Assembly: GCF_024753135.1 (NCBI RefSeq)
Contig: NZ_JANUGP010000028.1
Span: forward strand, 1-64,000
DNA from: Streptomyces pyxinicus
GTDB lineage: Bacteria > Actinomycetota > Actinomycetes > Streptomycetales > Streptomycetaceae
Direction of reading: 5' to 3'
DNA length: 64,000 nt
The notes under the pieces are model-generated. The model did not search any database. It was not told the origin of the DNA and saw only the letters and a program-made list of their open reading frames with translations. Each line of letters begins with the position of its first letter. Within the stretch, counting starts at the first letter, position 1. Below, one piece after another: positions 1-8,954 of the stretch. Position numbers and translations under genes: made by a program.

Positions 1-78
1 CCCGGCCCGCACCCCCCACTCCAGCTAGGCTCACCCCTGGACGACCAGGACACGGACGGATGCCAGGGGAGGCCCAGC

Positions 79-3000
79 ATGACGCCGGGGCGCAGGAGCA
101 GTACCTTCACCCGTCTGCTCCGGCACGGCTTCACCGACCCCTCCGCCGCCGAGCGCCTGCTGGACGGCCCGGAGCTGGGACCCGTACGCGAGGACCCGGT
201 CCTGCTGGAGGCCCTCGGCGCCACCGCCGACCCCGACCTCGCCCTGCACGGCCTGGTCCGCCTGCTGGAGGCCCAGGACGGCCCGACGGGCCACCGAAGC
301 CTGCTGGACACCCTGATCGCGGCCAAGCCGCTGCGCGACCGCCTGCTCGGCGTGCTCGGCGCCTCCGAGGCCCTCGCCGACCACCTCGCCCGGCACCCGG
401 GCGACTGGCAGGCTCTGGTCACCTACGAGCCGCGCGACCTGCACCCGGGCGTCGCGGAGTTCGAGCGGGGCCTGGCCGAGGCTACCGACCCGGTCTCCCT
501 GCGCGTCGCCTACCGCCGCTGCCTGCTGTCCATCGCCGCGCGGGACGTGTGCGGCACCACCGACCTCGCCGAGACGGCCGCCGAACTGGCCGACCTCGCC
601 ACCGCGACCCTGCGCGCGGCGCTGGCAATAGCGCGGGCGTCGGCCCCGGAGGACGCCGCCGCCTGCCGCCTCGCGGTGATCGCGATGGGCAAGTGCGGCG
701 GCCACGAGCTGAACTACGTCTCCGACGTGGACGTCATCTTCGTGGCCGAGGCAACCGAAGGCACGGAGGAGGCCAAGGCGATCAGCGCGGCGACCCGCCT
801 CGCCTCGCACCTGATGCGGATCTGCTCGGAGACGACCGTCGAGGGCTCCATCTGGCCGGTTGACGCCAACCTCCGCCCCGAGGGCCGCAACGGCCCCCTC
901 GTGCGCACCCTCTCCTCCCACCTCGCCTACTACCAGCGCTGGGCCAAGACCTGGGAGTTCCAGGCCCTGCTGAAGGCCCGCCCGGTGGCGGGCGACGAGG
1001 ACCTGGGCCGGGAGTACGTCGAGGCGCTCGGCCCCCTGGTCTGGAAGGCGGCGGAACGCGAGAACTTCGTCGCGGACGTGCAGAAGATGCGCCGGCGCGT
1101 GGTCGAGAACATCCCGGTCACCGAGGTGGACCGCGAGCTGAAGCTCGGCCCCGGCGGCCTGCGGGACGTCGAGTTCGCCGTACAGCTCCTCCAGCTCGTG
1201 CACGGCCGCACCGACCCCGCGCTGCGCAGCGGCACCACCCTGGACGCCCTCCAGGCGCTGGCCGCCGGCGGCTACGTCGGCCGCGAGGACGCCGCCCGCC
1301 TGGACGAGGCGTACCGCTTCCTGCGCACGATGGAGCACCGCATCCAGCTCTACCGCCTGCGCCGCACCCACCTGGTCCCGGAGGCGGAGCCGGACCTGCG
1401 CCGCCTCGGCCGCTCGCTCGGTCTGCGCACCGACCCGGTGGCCACCCTGAACCGCGAGTGGCGCCGGCACGGCGGCGTCGTACGACGGCTGCACGAGAAG
1501 CTGTTCTACCGCCCGCTGCTGGACGCCGTGGCGCAGCTCGCCCCCGGCGAGACCCGGCTGAGCCCGGAGGCGGCCCGCGAACGCCTGGTCGCCCTCGGCT
1601 ACGCCGACCCGGCCGCCGCCCTGCGCCACCTGGAGGCCCTCGCGTCCGGCGTGACCCGCAAGGCGGCGATCCAGCGCACCCTGCTGCCGGTGCTGCTCGG
1701 CTGGTTCGCGGACTCCGCCGACCCGGACGCCGGCCTGCTGAACTTCCGCAAGGTCTCCGACGCCCTCGGCAAGACCCCCTGGTACCTGCGGCTGCTCCGG
1801 GACGAGGGCGCGGCGGCCGAGAACCTGGCCCGGGTGCTGTCGGCCGGCCGCCTCGCCCCGGACCTGCTGATGCGCGCCCCGGAGGCGGTGGCGCTGCTCG
1901 GTGACGGCGACGGCGGCACCGGTCTGGAGCCGCGCGGCCGGGCCCAGCTCGAACAGGAGATCCTGGCCGCGGTGCGGCGCGCGGAGAACGCCGGGCAGGG
2001 CGTCACCGCCGCCCGCGGGGTGCGCCGCCGGGAGCTGCTGCGGACGGCCGCCGCCGACATCATCGGCTCCTACGGCACCGAGACCAGCCCCGCCGAGGCC
2101 GACCAGGGCGCCCTGGTGGACCGGGTCGGCGCGGCCGTCTCCGACCTCACCGCGGCCACCCTGGCCGGCACCCTGCGCGCGGTGGTGCGGGCCGGCTGGG
2201 GCGACACCCTGCCGACCCGGTTCGTGATCATAGGGATGGGCCGCTTCGGCGGGCACGAGCTGGGCTACGGCTCGGACGCGGACGTGCTGTTCGTGCACGA
2301 GCCGCGGGACGGCGTGGCCGAGCAGGAGGCGTCGGCCGCCGCGAACAAGGTGGTCGCCGAGATGCGCCGGCTGCTGCAACTGCCCAGCTCGGACCCGCCC
2401 CTGCTGATAGACGCCGACCTGCGCCCGGAGGGCAAGTCGGGCCCGCTGGTGCGCACCCTGAAGTCGTACCAGGCGTACTACCGGCGCTGGTCCCTGGTCT
2501 GGGAGTCGCAGGCGCTGCTGCGGGCCGAGCAGGTCGCCGGCGACGACGACCTGGGCGGGCGCTTCCTGGAGCTGATCGACCCGCTGCGCTACCCGCGCCA
2601 GGGGCTCACCGAGGAGTCGGTGCGCGAGATCCGGCGGCTGAAGGCGCGCATGGAGGCCGAGCGGCTGCCGCGCGGCGCCGACCCCAAGCTGCACACCAAG
2701 CTCGGCCCCGGCGGCCTGTCGGACGTGGAGTGGACCGTGCAGCTGCTCCAGCTCCGGCACGGCTGGGAGGTGCCGGGCCTGCGCACCACTCGCACCCGCG
2801 CGGCCCTCGCCGCCGCCCGCGAGGCGGAGCTGCTGAGCGCGGAGGACGCCGAGATCCTGGACGAGGCGTGGGTGCTGGCGAGCCGGGTGCGCAACGCGGT
2901 GATGCTGGTGCGCGGCCGGGCCGGGGACACCTTCCCGACCGAGCCGCGCGAGCTGGCGGCGGTGGGCCGGTATCTGGGTTACGGCTCCGGGCACGCGGGC

Positions 3001-3081
3001 GACATGCTGGACGCCTACCGCCGTACCGCCCGGCGGGCGCGCACGGTGGTGGAGGAGCTGTTCTACGGCGACGGGAGCTGA
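79..3081 (+). CDS. glnE: GlnE, bifunctional glutamine synthetase adenylyltransferase/adenylyl-removase
   Basis: This 1000-residue protein adds AMP to, and removes it from, the GlnA tyrosine, and so sets glutamine synthetase activity by nitrogen status. It has the family's duplicated architecture: an N-terminal nucleotidyltransferase domain with the metal-binding motif GKCGGHELNYVSDVDV (SDVDV at residues 215-219) and a C-terminal one with GRFGGHELGYGSDADV (SDADV at 732-736). Each is followed by a helical segment containing KLGPGGLRDVEF or KLGPGGLSDVEW. Both Asp-x-Asp motifs are intact, so both the removing and the adding activity should be present. The ATG is supported by GGGGAGG at 66-72 with a 6-base spacer, and the length matches the family as I recall it. 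The 3' end overlaps the convergent PAP2 gene by 19 bases. Its target, glnA, lies at 38-39 kb. Confidence 0.97.
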   Translation: MTPGRRSSTFTRLLRHGFTDPSAAERLLDGPELGPVREDPVLLEALGATADPDLALHGLVRLLEAQDGPTGHRSLLDTLIAAKPLRDRLLGVLGASEALADHLARHPGDWQALVTYEPRDLHPGVAEFERGLAEATDPVSLRVAYRRCLLSIAARDVCGTTDLAETAAELADLATATLRAALAIARASAPEDAAACRLAVIAMGKCGGHELNYVSDVDVIFVAEATEGTEEAKAISAATRLASHLMRICSETTVEGSIWPVDANLRPEGRNGPLVRTLSSHLAYYQRWAKTWEFQALLKARPVAGDEDLGREYVEALGPLVWKAAERENFVADVQKMRRRVVENIPVTEVDRELKLGPGGLRDVEFAVQLLQLVHGRTDPALRSGTTLDALQALAAGGYVGREDAARLDEAYRFLRTMEHRIQLYRLRRTHLVPEAEPDLRRLGRSLGLRTDPVATLNREWRRHGGVVRRLHEKLFYRPLLDAVAQLAPGETRLSPEAARERLVALGYADPAAALRHLEALASGVTRKAAIQRTLLPVLLGWFADSADPDAGLLNFRKVSDALGKTPWYLRLLRDEGAAAENLARVLSAGRLAPDLLMRAPEAVALLGDGDGGTGLEPRGRAQLEQEILAAVRRAENAGQGVTAARGVRRRELLRTAAADIIGSYGTETSPAEADQGALVDRVGAAVSDLTAATLAGTLRAVVRAGWGDTLPTRFVIIGMGRFGGHELGYGSDADVLFVHEPRDGVAEQEASAAANKVVAEMRRLLQLPSSDPPLLIDADLRPEGKSGPLVRTLKSYQAYYRRWSLVWESQALLRAEQVAGDDDLGGRFLELIDPLRYPRQGLTEESVREIRRLKARMEAERLPRGADPKLHTKLGPGGLSDVEWTVQLLQLRHGWEVPGLRTTRTRAALAAAREAELLSAEDAEILDEAWVLASRVRNAVMLVRGRAGDTFPTEPRELAAVGRYLGYGSGHAGDMLDAYRRTARRARTVVEELFYGDGS

Positions 3082-3923
3082 GGGGCGGGCCCGGGGTGCC
3101 GGGCCGGGCTGGGCAGCCGGTACGGCAGGGCGCCGTACCACAGGCGGGCCACGGTGAAGCCGAAGGCGAGGCAGAGCAGGCCGCCGACCGCGTCCAGCCA
3201 GAAGTGGTTGGCGGTGGCGACGATCACCAGCAGGGTGACCGCCGGGTAGAGCAGCCCCAGCACTCGCGCCCACGGCACCGAGGCCAGCGCGAAGACGGTC
3301 AGCCCGCACCACAGCGACCAGCCGATGTGCATGGACGGCATCGCCGCGTACTGGTTGGACATGTGCTTGAGGTCGCCGGAGGCCATGGAGCCCCAGGTGT
3401 GGTGCACCATCACGGTGTCCACGAAGCCGCCGCCGCGCATCAGCCGGGGCGGCGCCAGCGGGAACAGGTAGTAACCGAGCAGGGCCACACCGGTGGTCGC
3501 GAACAGCACTGTCCGGGAGGCCGCGTACCGTCCGGGATGCCATCGGTAGAGCCACACCAGCACGCCGATGGTGATGACGAAGTGCAGGGTGGCGTAGTAG
3601 TAGTTCATGCCGACGATCAGCCAAGTCGCCGAGTCGAACGCATGGTTGACCGACCGCTCGACGGCGATGCCCAGGGTGTGCTCGGCGCGCCAGATCCAGT
3701 CCGCGTTGCGCAGCGCGGCCGAGCGCTGCTCCGGGACGGCGTTGCGGATGAGCGAGTACGTCCAGTAACTCACCGCGATCAGAAGGACCTCGAACCAGAG
3801 CCGGGGGCGACGGCCCGGACGCCGCAGCCGGCCGAACGGACGCCGGGCACCCCTACCCGTGACGGTGTCCGGAACGGCCACCTCCTCGCGACCTTCCGAC
3901 TGTGTCACGGTCGAGTCACTCAT
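3063..3923 (-). CDS. PAP2-family membrane phosphatase
   Basis: This is a membrane protein of about 286 residues of the phosphatidic-acid-phosphatase-2 family (vanadium-chloroperoxidase fold), which dephosphorylates lipid phosphates at the membrane surface. The family signatures are AMPSMHIGWSLW (active-site Ser and His) and ANHFWLDAVGG (second catalytic His) towards the C-terminus, set among several hydrophobic helices. The N-terminus is charged and rich in Arg and Gly, probably cytosolic. TTG, ATG and ATG starts lie within nine bases (3932, 3929, 3923) and none has a clear ribosome site; I give the innermost ATG. The gene runs convergently into glnE, with a 19-base overlap of the two ends. 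The exact substrate cannot be told; a lipid such as an inositol phospholipid is only one possibility. Confidence 0.85.
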   Translation of the reverse strand: MSDSTVTQSEGREEVAVPDTVTGRGARRPFGRLRRPGRRPRLWFEVLLIAVSYWTYSLIRNAVPEQRSAALRNADWIWRAEHTLGIAVERSVNHAFDSATWLIVGMNYYYATLHFVITIGVLVWLYRWHPGRYAASRTVLFATTGVALLGYYLFPLAPPRLMRGGGFVDTVMVHHTWGSMASGDLKHMSNQYAAMPSMHIGWSLWCGLTVFALASVPWARVLGLLYPAVTLLVIVATANHFWLDAVGGLLCLAFGFTVARLWYGALPYRLPSPARHPGPAPQLPSP

Positions 3924-4044
3924 AGGCATCAAGTCTGCCAGACAAGGCTTCCTCGACCGATCATCCCAAGGCCGGGTCCGCCGCGCACCTTCTACGGCGT
4001 GCGCGGGACACGCGGGTGCTACGGCAGGCGGGGGAACGCGGGTT

Positions 4045-5079
4045 CTACGGCGTGCGCAGGACGTGCGGGGCGGAAGCCGTCGAACCGCGCACCACCAGCT
4101 CCGGCATGAACACGAACTCGCTGTGCGGCGCCGGCGTCCCGCCGATCTCCTCCAGCAGCGTGCGCACCGCCGCCTGACCCATCGCCGGGACCGGCTTGCG
4201 GATGGTGGTCAGCGGCGGGTCGGTGAAGGCGATCAGCGGGGAGTCGTCGAAGCCGACGACCGACACGTCCCGCGGCACCTCCAGGCCCTGCTGCCGGGCC
4301 GCCCTTATGGCGCCGAGCGCCATCATGTCGCTGGCGCACACCACCGCCGTGCAGTCCCGCCCGATCAGCGCGGTCGCGGCGGCCTGACCGCCCTCCAGCG
4401 TGTACAGGGAGTGCTGCACCAGCTCGGTCTCGACCCGCTCGGCGGTCAGCCCGAGCTGGTCGTGCATCGCGCGGACGAAGCCCTCGATCTTGCGCTGCAC
4501 CGGCACGAACCGCTTCGGCCCGAGCGCGAGCCCGATCCGGGTGTGCCCGAGGGAGGCCAGGTGGGTCACCGCGAGGCCCATCGCGGCCCGGTCGTCGGGG
4601 GAGATGAACGGCGCCTGCACCTTCGGCGAGAACCCGTCCACCAGCACGTACGGCACGCCCTGGGCGCGCAGCCGCTCGTAGCGCTGCATGTCGGCGGTGG
4701 TGTCCGCGTGCAGCCCGGAGACGTAGATGATGCCGGCGACCCCGCGGTCCACCAGCATCTCGGTCAGCTCGTCCTCGGTCGACCCGCCCGGGGTCTGGGT
4801 GGCGAGCACCGGCGTGTAGCCCTGGCGGGTCAGCGCCTGGCCGATGACCTGGGCCAGGGCCGGGAATATCGGGTTCTCCAGCTCCGGCGTGATCAGGCCG
4901 ACCAGGCCCTCGCTGCGCTGGCGCAGCCGGACCGGACGCTCGTAGCCGAGGACGTCCAGGGCGGCGAGCACGGACTGGCGGGTGGTGGCGGCGACGCCCG
5001 GCTTCCCGTTGAGGACCCGGCTGACAGTCGCTTCGCTCACCCCCGCCTGCGCAGCGATGTCGGCAAGCCGTGTGGTCAC
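4045..5079 (-). CDS. malR: MalR, LacI-family repressor of maltose/starch genes
   Basis: This is a LacI/GalR-family regulator of 344 residues. The N-terminus TRLADIAAQAGVSEATVSR is the helix-turn-helix, followed by the hinge helix and a periplasmic-binding-protein-like effector domain ending in VVGFDDSPL and TTIRKP. I placed the start at a GTG directly before TRLADIAAQ, because LacI-family proteins begin there; the open frame continues upstream to 5337 with composition unlike a regulator. No strong ribosome site precedes the GTG. The gene is divergent from malE, and the shared intergenic region holds repeated CTTGCA/TGCAAG elements. From the known Streptomyces MalR (Reg1) system, I infer that it represses malEFG and the amylase genes in the absence of maltodextrin. 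The effector specificity is inferred from context only. Confidence 0.92.
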   Translation of the reverse strand: MTTRLADIAAQAGVSEATVSRVLNGKPGVAATTRQSVLAALDVLGYERPVRLRQRSEGLVGLITPELENPIFPALAQVIGQALTRQGYTPVLATQTPGGSTEDELTEMLVDRGVAGIIYVSGLHADTTADMQRYERLRAQGVPYVLVDGFSPKVQAPFISPDDRAAMGLAVTHLASLGHTRIGLALGPKRFVPVQRKIEGFVRAMHDQLGLTAERVETELVQHSLYTLEGGQAAATALIGRDCTAVVCASDMMALGAIRAARQQGLEVPRDVSVVGFDDSPLIAFTDPPLTTIRKPVPAMGQAAVRTLLEEIGGTPAPHSEFVFMPELVVRGSTASAPHVLRTP

Positions 5080-5195
5080 GGCATTGGACTGTACCGGTCG
5101 CCCGCCGCCTTGCACACCGGCGGGACGCCGGGCGCGGGCGGGCGTGCGGCCTGCTCCGGGTTGCTGCCTCATCGCGCTCCCTCGGGTTCCTCGTG

Positions 5196-5218
5196 GCAAG
5201 AGCTTGCAGAGTCTTGCA
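5196..5218. promoter_or_regulatory. malR: Candidate MalR operator 1 (malR-proximal)
   Basis: GCAAGAGCTTGC (5196-5207) is an inverted repeat of GCAAG with a 2-base centre, and a third CTTGCA follows at 5213-5218. It lies in the malR-malE intergenic region, upstream of malR. The CTTGCA/TGCAAG elements resemble those near malE, aml and the pullulanase gene in this window. Binding by MalR is inferred from context and from the published Streptomyces maltose regulon. Confidence 0.7.
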
Positions 5219-5305
5219 CAACCGGCCCCGATACCGCTCAAAGGCCTGGCCAAGCGGTCGCGAACCGGTCGACCTCCGGTCACGGCGGCGTAACCATCGC
5301 GTTCC

Positions 5306-5326
5306 CTTGCACTTTTTTTCTGCAAG
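5306..5326. promoter_or_regulatory. malE: Candidate MalR operator 2 (malE-proximal)
   Basis: CTTGCA (5306-5311) and TGCAAG (5321-5326) form an inverted repeat with a 9-base T-rich spacer. A related TTTCGCAACG follows at 5330. The site is about 135 bases upstream of the malE start, where it could block the malE promoter. The rest of the 380-base malR-malE interval shows no gene. Confidence 0.75.
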
Positions 5327-5459
5327 GTCTTTCGCAACGCTTACATGGCTGTTACGTTCCGAGTCGCCCGGCCGCGGCAACGGCGCAGTCGGCACGACCG
5401 CGGGGACGGCGGACGGGACCGTCCCTGCTTCACACGGGCTTAACCCTCAAGGAGAACTC

Positions 5460-6731
5460 ATGCGGCGTGGCATAGCGGCCTCCGCGCTGGTGGCGTCCCT
5501 CGCCCTCACGGCGACGGCCTGCGGCGGGAGCGACAGCGACGGCAAGTCGGACGGCCCGGTCACCATCACCTGGTGGGACACCTCCAACGCCACCAATGAG
5601 GCACCGACGTACCAGACCCTGGTCAAGCAGTTCGAGGCCGCTCACAAGGACATCAAGGTCAAGTACGTCAACGTCCCCTTCGACCAGGCGCAGAACAAGT
5701 TCGACACCGCCGCCGGCGCCTCGGGCGCCCCGGACGTGCTGCGCTCCGAGGTCGGCTGGACCCCGGCCTTCGCGAAGAAGGGCTACTTCGCGCCGCTGGA
5801 CGGCACCGAGGCCCTCGCCGACCAGGCGAAGTTCCAGCCGAACCTGATCAAGCAGGCCCAGTACGACGGCAAGACCTACGGCGTGCCGCTGGTCACCGAC
5901 ACCCTGGCCCTCGTCTACAACAAGGCGCTGTTCCAGAAGGCCGGCATCACCGACGCCCCGAAGACCTGGGACGAGCTGAAGGCCGACGCCGCCAAGGTGC
6001 GGCAGAAGACCGGCGTCGACGGCTACTGGGGCTCCACCCAGGCCTACTACGCGCAGAGCTTCTTGTACGGCGAGGGCGCCGACACCGTGGACGTCGCCGG
6101 CAAGAAGGTCACCGTGCGGTCGGCCGCCGCGAAGAAGGCGTACGGCACCTGGCTGAGCCTGTTCTCCGGCAAGGGCCTGCACAAGGCCGACACCACCGCC
6201 GACGCCTACGCCCACATCCAGGACGCGTTCGTGAACGGCAAGGTCGCCGCGATCGTCCAGGGCCCCTGGGAGATCACGAACTTCTACCAGGGCAGCGCCT
6301 TCAAGGACAAGGCCAACCTCGGCATCGCCACCGTCCCGGCCGGCTCCAGCGGCAAGGCGGGCGCCCCGACCGGCGGCCACAACCTCTCGGTCTACGCCGG
6401 CTCGGACAAGGCCCACCAGGATGCGGCCGAGACGTTCGTGAAGTTCATGACCTCGGCGAAGTCCCAGGAGACCATCGCCCTGAAGAACTCCACGCTGCCC
6501 ACCCGCTCCGACGCCTACACCGCCCAGGTCAAGGCCGACCCCGGGATCGCCGGCTACCAGACGGTGCTGTCCGCCGCCCAGCCCCGCCCGGCGCTGCCCG
6601 AGTACAGCTCCCTGTGGGGTCCGCTGGACACCGAGCTGCCCAAGATCGCCGGCGGCAAGGAGTCGCTGGACAAGGGGCTGAGCAACGCCGAGCTGGCCAT
6701 CGCCAAGCTCGTGCCGGACTTCAGCAAGTGA
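5460..6731 (+). CDS. malE: MalE, maltose/maltodextrin-binding lipoprotein
   Basis: This is an extracellular solute-binding protein (family 1) of 423 residues that delivers maltose or maltodextrin to the MalFG permease. It starts with a lipoprotein signal: a basic MRR, a hydrophobic stretch and the lipobox-like LTATAC, with Cys21 predicted to be lipidated. The mature part begins with an acidic linker and then VTITWWDTSN, typical of sugar-binding proteins. AAGGAG at 5449-5454 with a 5-base spacer fixes the ATG. It is the first gene of malEFG, behind MalR-type operators. A 16-bp perfect stem-loop separates it from malF, which may keep its mRNA level above that of the permeases. No ATPase gene is present here; Streptomyces maltose importers are known to share the remote MsiK ATPase. 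Confidence 0.95.
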   Translation: MRRGIAASALVASLALTATACGGSDSDGKSDGPVTITWWDTSNATNEAPTYQTLVKQFEAAHKDIKVKYVNVPFDQAQNKFDTAAGASGAPDVLRSEVGWTPAFAKKGYFAPLDGTEALADQAKFQPNLIKQAQYDGKTYGVPLVTDTLALVYNKALFQKAGITDAPKTWDELKADAAKVRQKTGVDGYWGSTQAYYAQSFLYGEGADTVDVAGKKVTVRSAAAKKAYGTWLSLFSGKGLHKADTTADAYAHIQDAFVNGKVAAIVQGPWEITNFYQGSAFKDKANLGIATVPAGSSGKAGAPTGGHNLSVYAGSDKAHQDAAETFVKFMTSAKSQETIALKNSTLPTRSDAYTAQVKADPGIAGYQTVLSAAQPRPALPEYSSLWGPLDTELPKIAGGKESLDKGLSNAELAIAKLVPDFSK

Positions 6732-6737
6732 GCCCGG

Positions 6738-6785
6738 GTGGCCGTCGGAATCCTCGCCGAGCGGGGCGGGGATTCCGACGGCCAC
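6738..6785 (+). terminator. Stem-loop between malE and malF (attenuator or mRNA stabiliser)
   Basis: GTGGCCGTCGGAATCC (6738-6753) and GGATTCCGACGGCCAC (6770-6785) form a perfect 16-bp stem with a 16-base loop, starting 7 bases after the malE stop. No T-run follows, so complete termination is unlikely. A partial third copy (GGTTCCGATGGCCACCAC) lies just downstream. It fits a partial terminator or a 3' stabiliser of malE mRNA. Confidence 0.75.
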
Positions 6786-6880
6786 CACCCCGCGGGGTTC
6801 CGATGGCCACCACTCCGCGCCCGGCCCCACTCCCGGAACCCGCCCGGCCCCCCTCCTGGAACCATTGAAGGTGTCGAACC

Positions 6881-7885
6881 ATGACAGTCGCCATCGACCG
6901 CGCGACCGGCAAGCGCCGCGGTGACCGCGCGCCTCGGCCCGGGCTGGGCCGGCGCGTCCGCAACGGCTACCAGCGGCACTGGTACGCCTACGCGATGATC
7001 GCCCCGGTCGTCGTCGTGCTCGGCGTCCTGGTGCTCTACCCGCTGGTGTACGGCCTCTACCTGACGCTGACCGACGCCAACAGCCTCAACACCGCGCGCA
7101 CGATCGGCGTCAACCACATCGACGCCACCTACAAGTTCATCGGGCTGGACAACTACCAGGACATCCTGTTCGGCCCGACGGCGTACGACCGCTTCTGGTC
7201 GCACTTCATCTGGACCATCGCCTGGACCGCGCTCTGCGTCGCGCTGCACTACTGCATCGGCCTCGGCCTCGCGCTGCTGCTCAACCAGAAGCTGCGCGGA
7301 CGCACCGTCTACCGGCTGATCCTCATCCTGCCGTGGGCCGTGCCCACCTTCGTCACCGTCTTCGGCTGGCGCTTCATGCTCGCCGACGGAGGCGTCATCA
7401 ACTCCGCGCTGGACGCGCTGCACCTGCCGGCGCCACTGTGGCTGGAGGACACCTTCTGGCAGCGGTTCGCCGCGATCATGGTCAACACCTGGTGCGGTGT
7501 GCCGTTCATGATGGTCTCCCTGCTCGGCGGCCTCCAGTCCATCGACGCCTCCCTCTACGAGGCCGCCGAGATGGACGGCGCCAACGCCTGGCAGCGCTTC
7601 CGGTACGTCACCCTGCCCGGCCTGCGGTCCGTCAGCTCCACCGTGGTGCTGCTCGGCATCATCTGGACGTTCAACCAGTTCGCCGTCATCTTCCTGCTGT
7701 TCGGCAACACCGCCCCGGACGCGCAGATCCTCGTGACCTGGGCCTACTACCTGGGCTTCGGACAGCAGCCGCGTGACTTCGCGCAGTCGGCCGCCTACGG
7801 CATCCTGCTGCTGGCCGTCCTGATCGTCTTCACCTCGTTCTACCGCCGCTGGCTGAACCGCGACGAGCAGCAGCTCGCGATCTGA
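6881..7885 (+). CDS. malF: MalF, maltose ABC transporter permease
   Basis: This is a 334-residue integral membrane subunit of the maltose/maltodextrin importer. It has about six hydrophobic segments and the permease EAA loop YEAAEMDGANAWQRFRYVTL, which docks onto the ATPase. The ATG at 6881 has GAAGGTG seven bases before it. It lies 149 bases after malE and 13 bases before malG, so malF and malG are tightly coupled. The N-terminal 25 residues are rich in Arg and Gly and probably cytosolic. Family membership is clear; maltodextrin specificity rests on the neighbouring MalE, glucosidase and amylases. Confidence 0.95.
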   Translation: MTVAIDRATGKRRGDRAPRPGLGRRVRNGYQRHWYAYAMIAPVVVVLGVLVLYPLVYGLYLTLTDANSLNTARTIGVNHIDATYKFIGLDNYQDILFGPTAYDRFWSHFIWTIAWTALCVALHYCIGLGLALLLNQKLRGRTVYRLILILPWAVPTFVTVFGWRFMLADGGVINSALDALHLPAPLWLEDTFWQRFAAIMVNTWCGVPFMMVSLLGGLQSIDASLYEAAEMDGANAWQRFRYVTLPGLRSVSSTVVLLGIIWTFNQFAVIFLLFGNTAPDAQILVTWAYYLGFGQQPRDFAQSAAYGILLLAVLIVFTSFYRRWLNRDEQQLAI

Positions 7886-7898
7886 GGCAGGAGTCCTG

Positions 7899-8816
7899 AT
7901 GAGCACCACCACTCCCCCCGAGACCGCCGCCGGCGAGCCGGTGGCGAAGGTCCTCGCCGCGCCGGGCCCCGGCCCCCGGCGCCCCCACGGCCGGCGCGGG
8001 CTCCTCACCTCCCTCGCCTCCCACGGCATCCTGACCGTCGCGAGCCTGATCGCGCTGTTCCCGATCGCCTGGCTGGTCTTCCTGTCCCTCGGCCCGGACA
8101 AGGACGACTACCTGCACCCCGGCGACATCTGGCACAAGATGACGTTCAGCAACTACGCGTTCGTCCTGGAGCACACCGGGTTCTTCGGCTGGCTGAAGAG
8201 CTCGCTGATCGTCTCCCTCGGCACCACCGTGATCGGCGTCCTCGTCGCCGCCACCACCGGGTACGCCGTCTCCCGCATGCGCTTCCCCGGCTACAAGAAG
8301 CTGATGTGGGCGCTGCTGGTCACGCAGATGTTCCCGATCGCCGTGCTCATCGTGCCGATGTACCAGATCCTGTCCGACCTCCAGCTCATCGACAGCTACC
8401 TCGGCCTGATCCTGGTCTACTGCTCGACCGCCGTGCCCTACAGCGCCTGGCTGCTCAAGGGCTACTTCGACACGATCCCCTTCGAGATCGACGAGGCGGG
8501 CCGGGTCGACGGCCTCACCCCCTTCGGCACCTTCTTCCGGCTGATCCTGCCGCTGGCCAAGCCCGGACTCGCGGTCGCCGCCTTCTACAACTTCATCACG
8601 GCCTTCGGCGAGGTGGCCTTCGCCTCGACGTTCATGCTGGACGACAGCAAGTACACCTTCGCCGTCGGCCTGCAGAGCTTCGTCAGCGAGCACGACGCCC
8701 AGCGCAACCTGATGGCGGCCACCGCCGTGCTGGTGGCGATACCCGTGTCCGCGTTCTTCTACCTCGTGCAGAAGAACCTCGTCACCGGTCTCACCGCCGG
8801 CGGCACGAAGGGCTGA
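7899..8816 (+). CDS. malG: MalG, maltose ABC transporter permease
   Basis: This 305-residue protein is the second membrane subunit of the importer. After a Pro/Arg-rich cytosolic N-terminus it has about six membrane helices and the EAA loop DEAGRVDGLTPFGTFFRLIL. The ATG is preceded by CAGGAG at 7888-7893 with a 5-base spacer. A short inverted repeat (8806-8813 with 8820-8827) spans its stop codon, and a longer hairpin follows before the glucosidase gene. With MalE, MalF and a remote ATPase it should complete a CUT1-type sugar importer. Confidence 0.95.
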   Translation: MSTTTPPETAAGEPVAKVLAAPGPGPRRPHGRRGLLTSLASHGILTVASLIALFPIAWLVFLSLGPDKDDYLHPGDIWHKMTFSNYAFVLEHTGFFGWLKSSLIVSLGTTVIGVLVAATTGYAVSRMRFPGYKKLMWALLVTQMFPIAVLIVPMYQILSDLQLIDSYLGLILVYCSTAVPYSAWLLKGYFDTIPFEIDEAGRVDGLTPFGTFFRLILPLAKPGLAVAAFYNFITAFGEVAFASTFMLDDSKYTFAVGLQSFVSEHDAQRNLMAATAVLVAIPVSAFFYLVQKNLVTGLTAGGTKG

Positions 8817-8843
8817 CCCGCCCTTCGCGGCCCACGAGCCAGG

Positions 8844-8884
8844 CGGCCGCGGTGTCCCATCCGACCCCGCAGACACCGCGGCCG
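8844..8884 (+). terminator. Hairpin between malG and the alpha-glucosidase gene
   Basis: CGGCCGCGGTGTC (8844-8856) and GACACCGCGGCCG (8872-8884) form a perfect 13-bp stem with a 15-base loop. It lies 27 bases after the malG stop and 70 bases before the next start. No T-run follows. It may reduce read-through from malEFG into the glucosidase gene. Confidence 0.65.
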
Positions 8885-8954
8885 TCTCACCCCACCCCCC
8901 GGCTCCCGCACCCACGTCATGACCCGAACACCGTCACGCACCACCAAGGACGCC

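Noticed and set aside
31..3624. Long open frame of 1197 codons on the minus strand over glnE
   Set aside because: It is antisense to a clear glnE with intact motifs, is rich in Arg, Gln, Gly and Ala without domain features, and is typical of frames opened by high GC content.
5070..5337. Extending malR upstream to 5337
   Set aside because: The extra 86 residues overlap the operator region and are Arg-rich non-homologous sequence; LacI-family proteins start at the helix-turn-helix.
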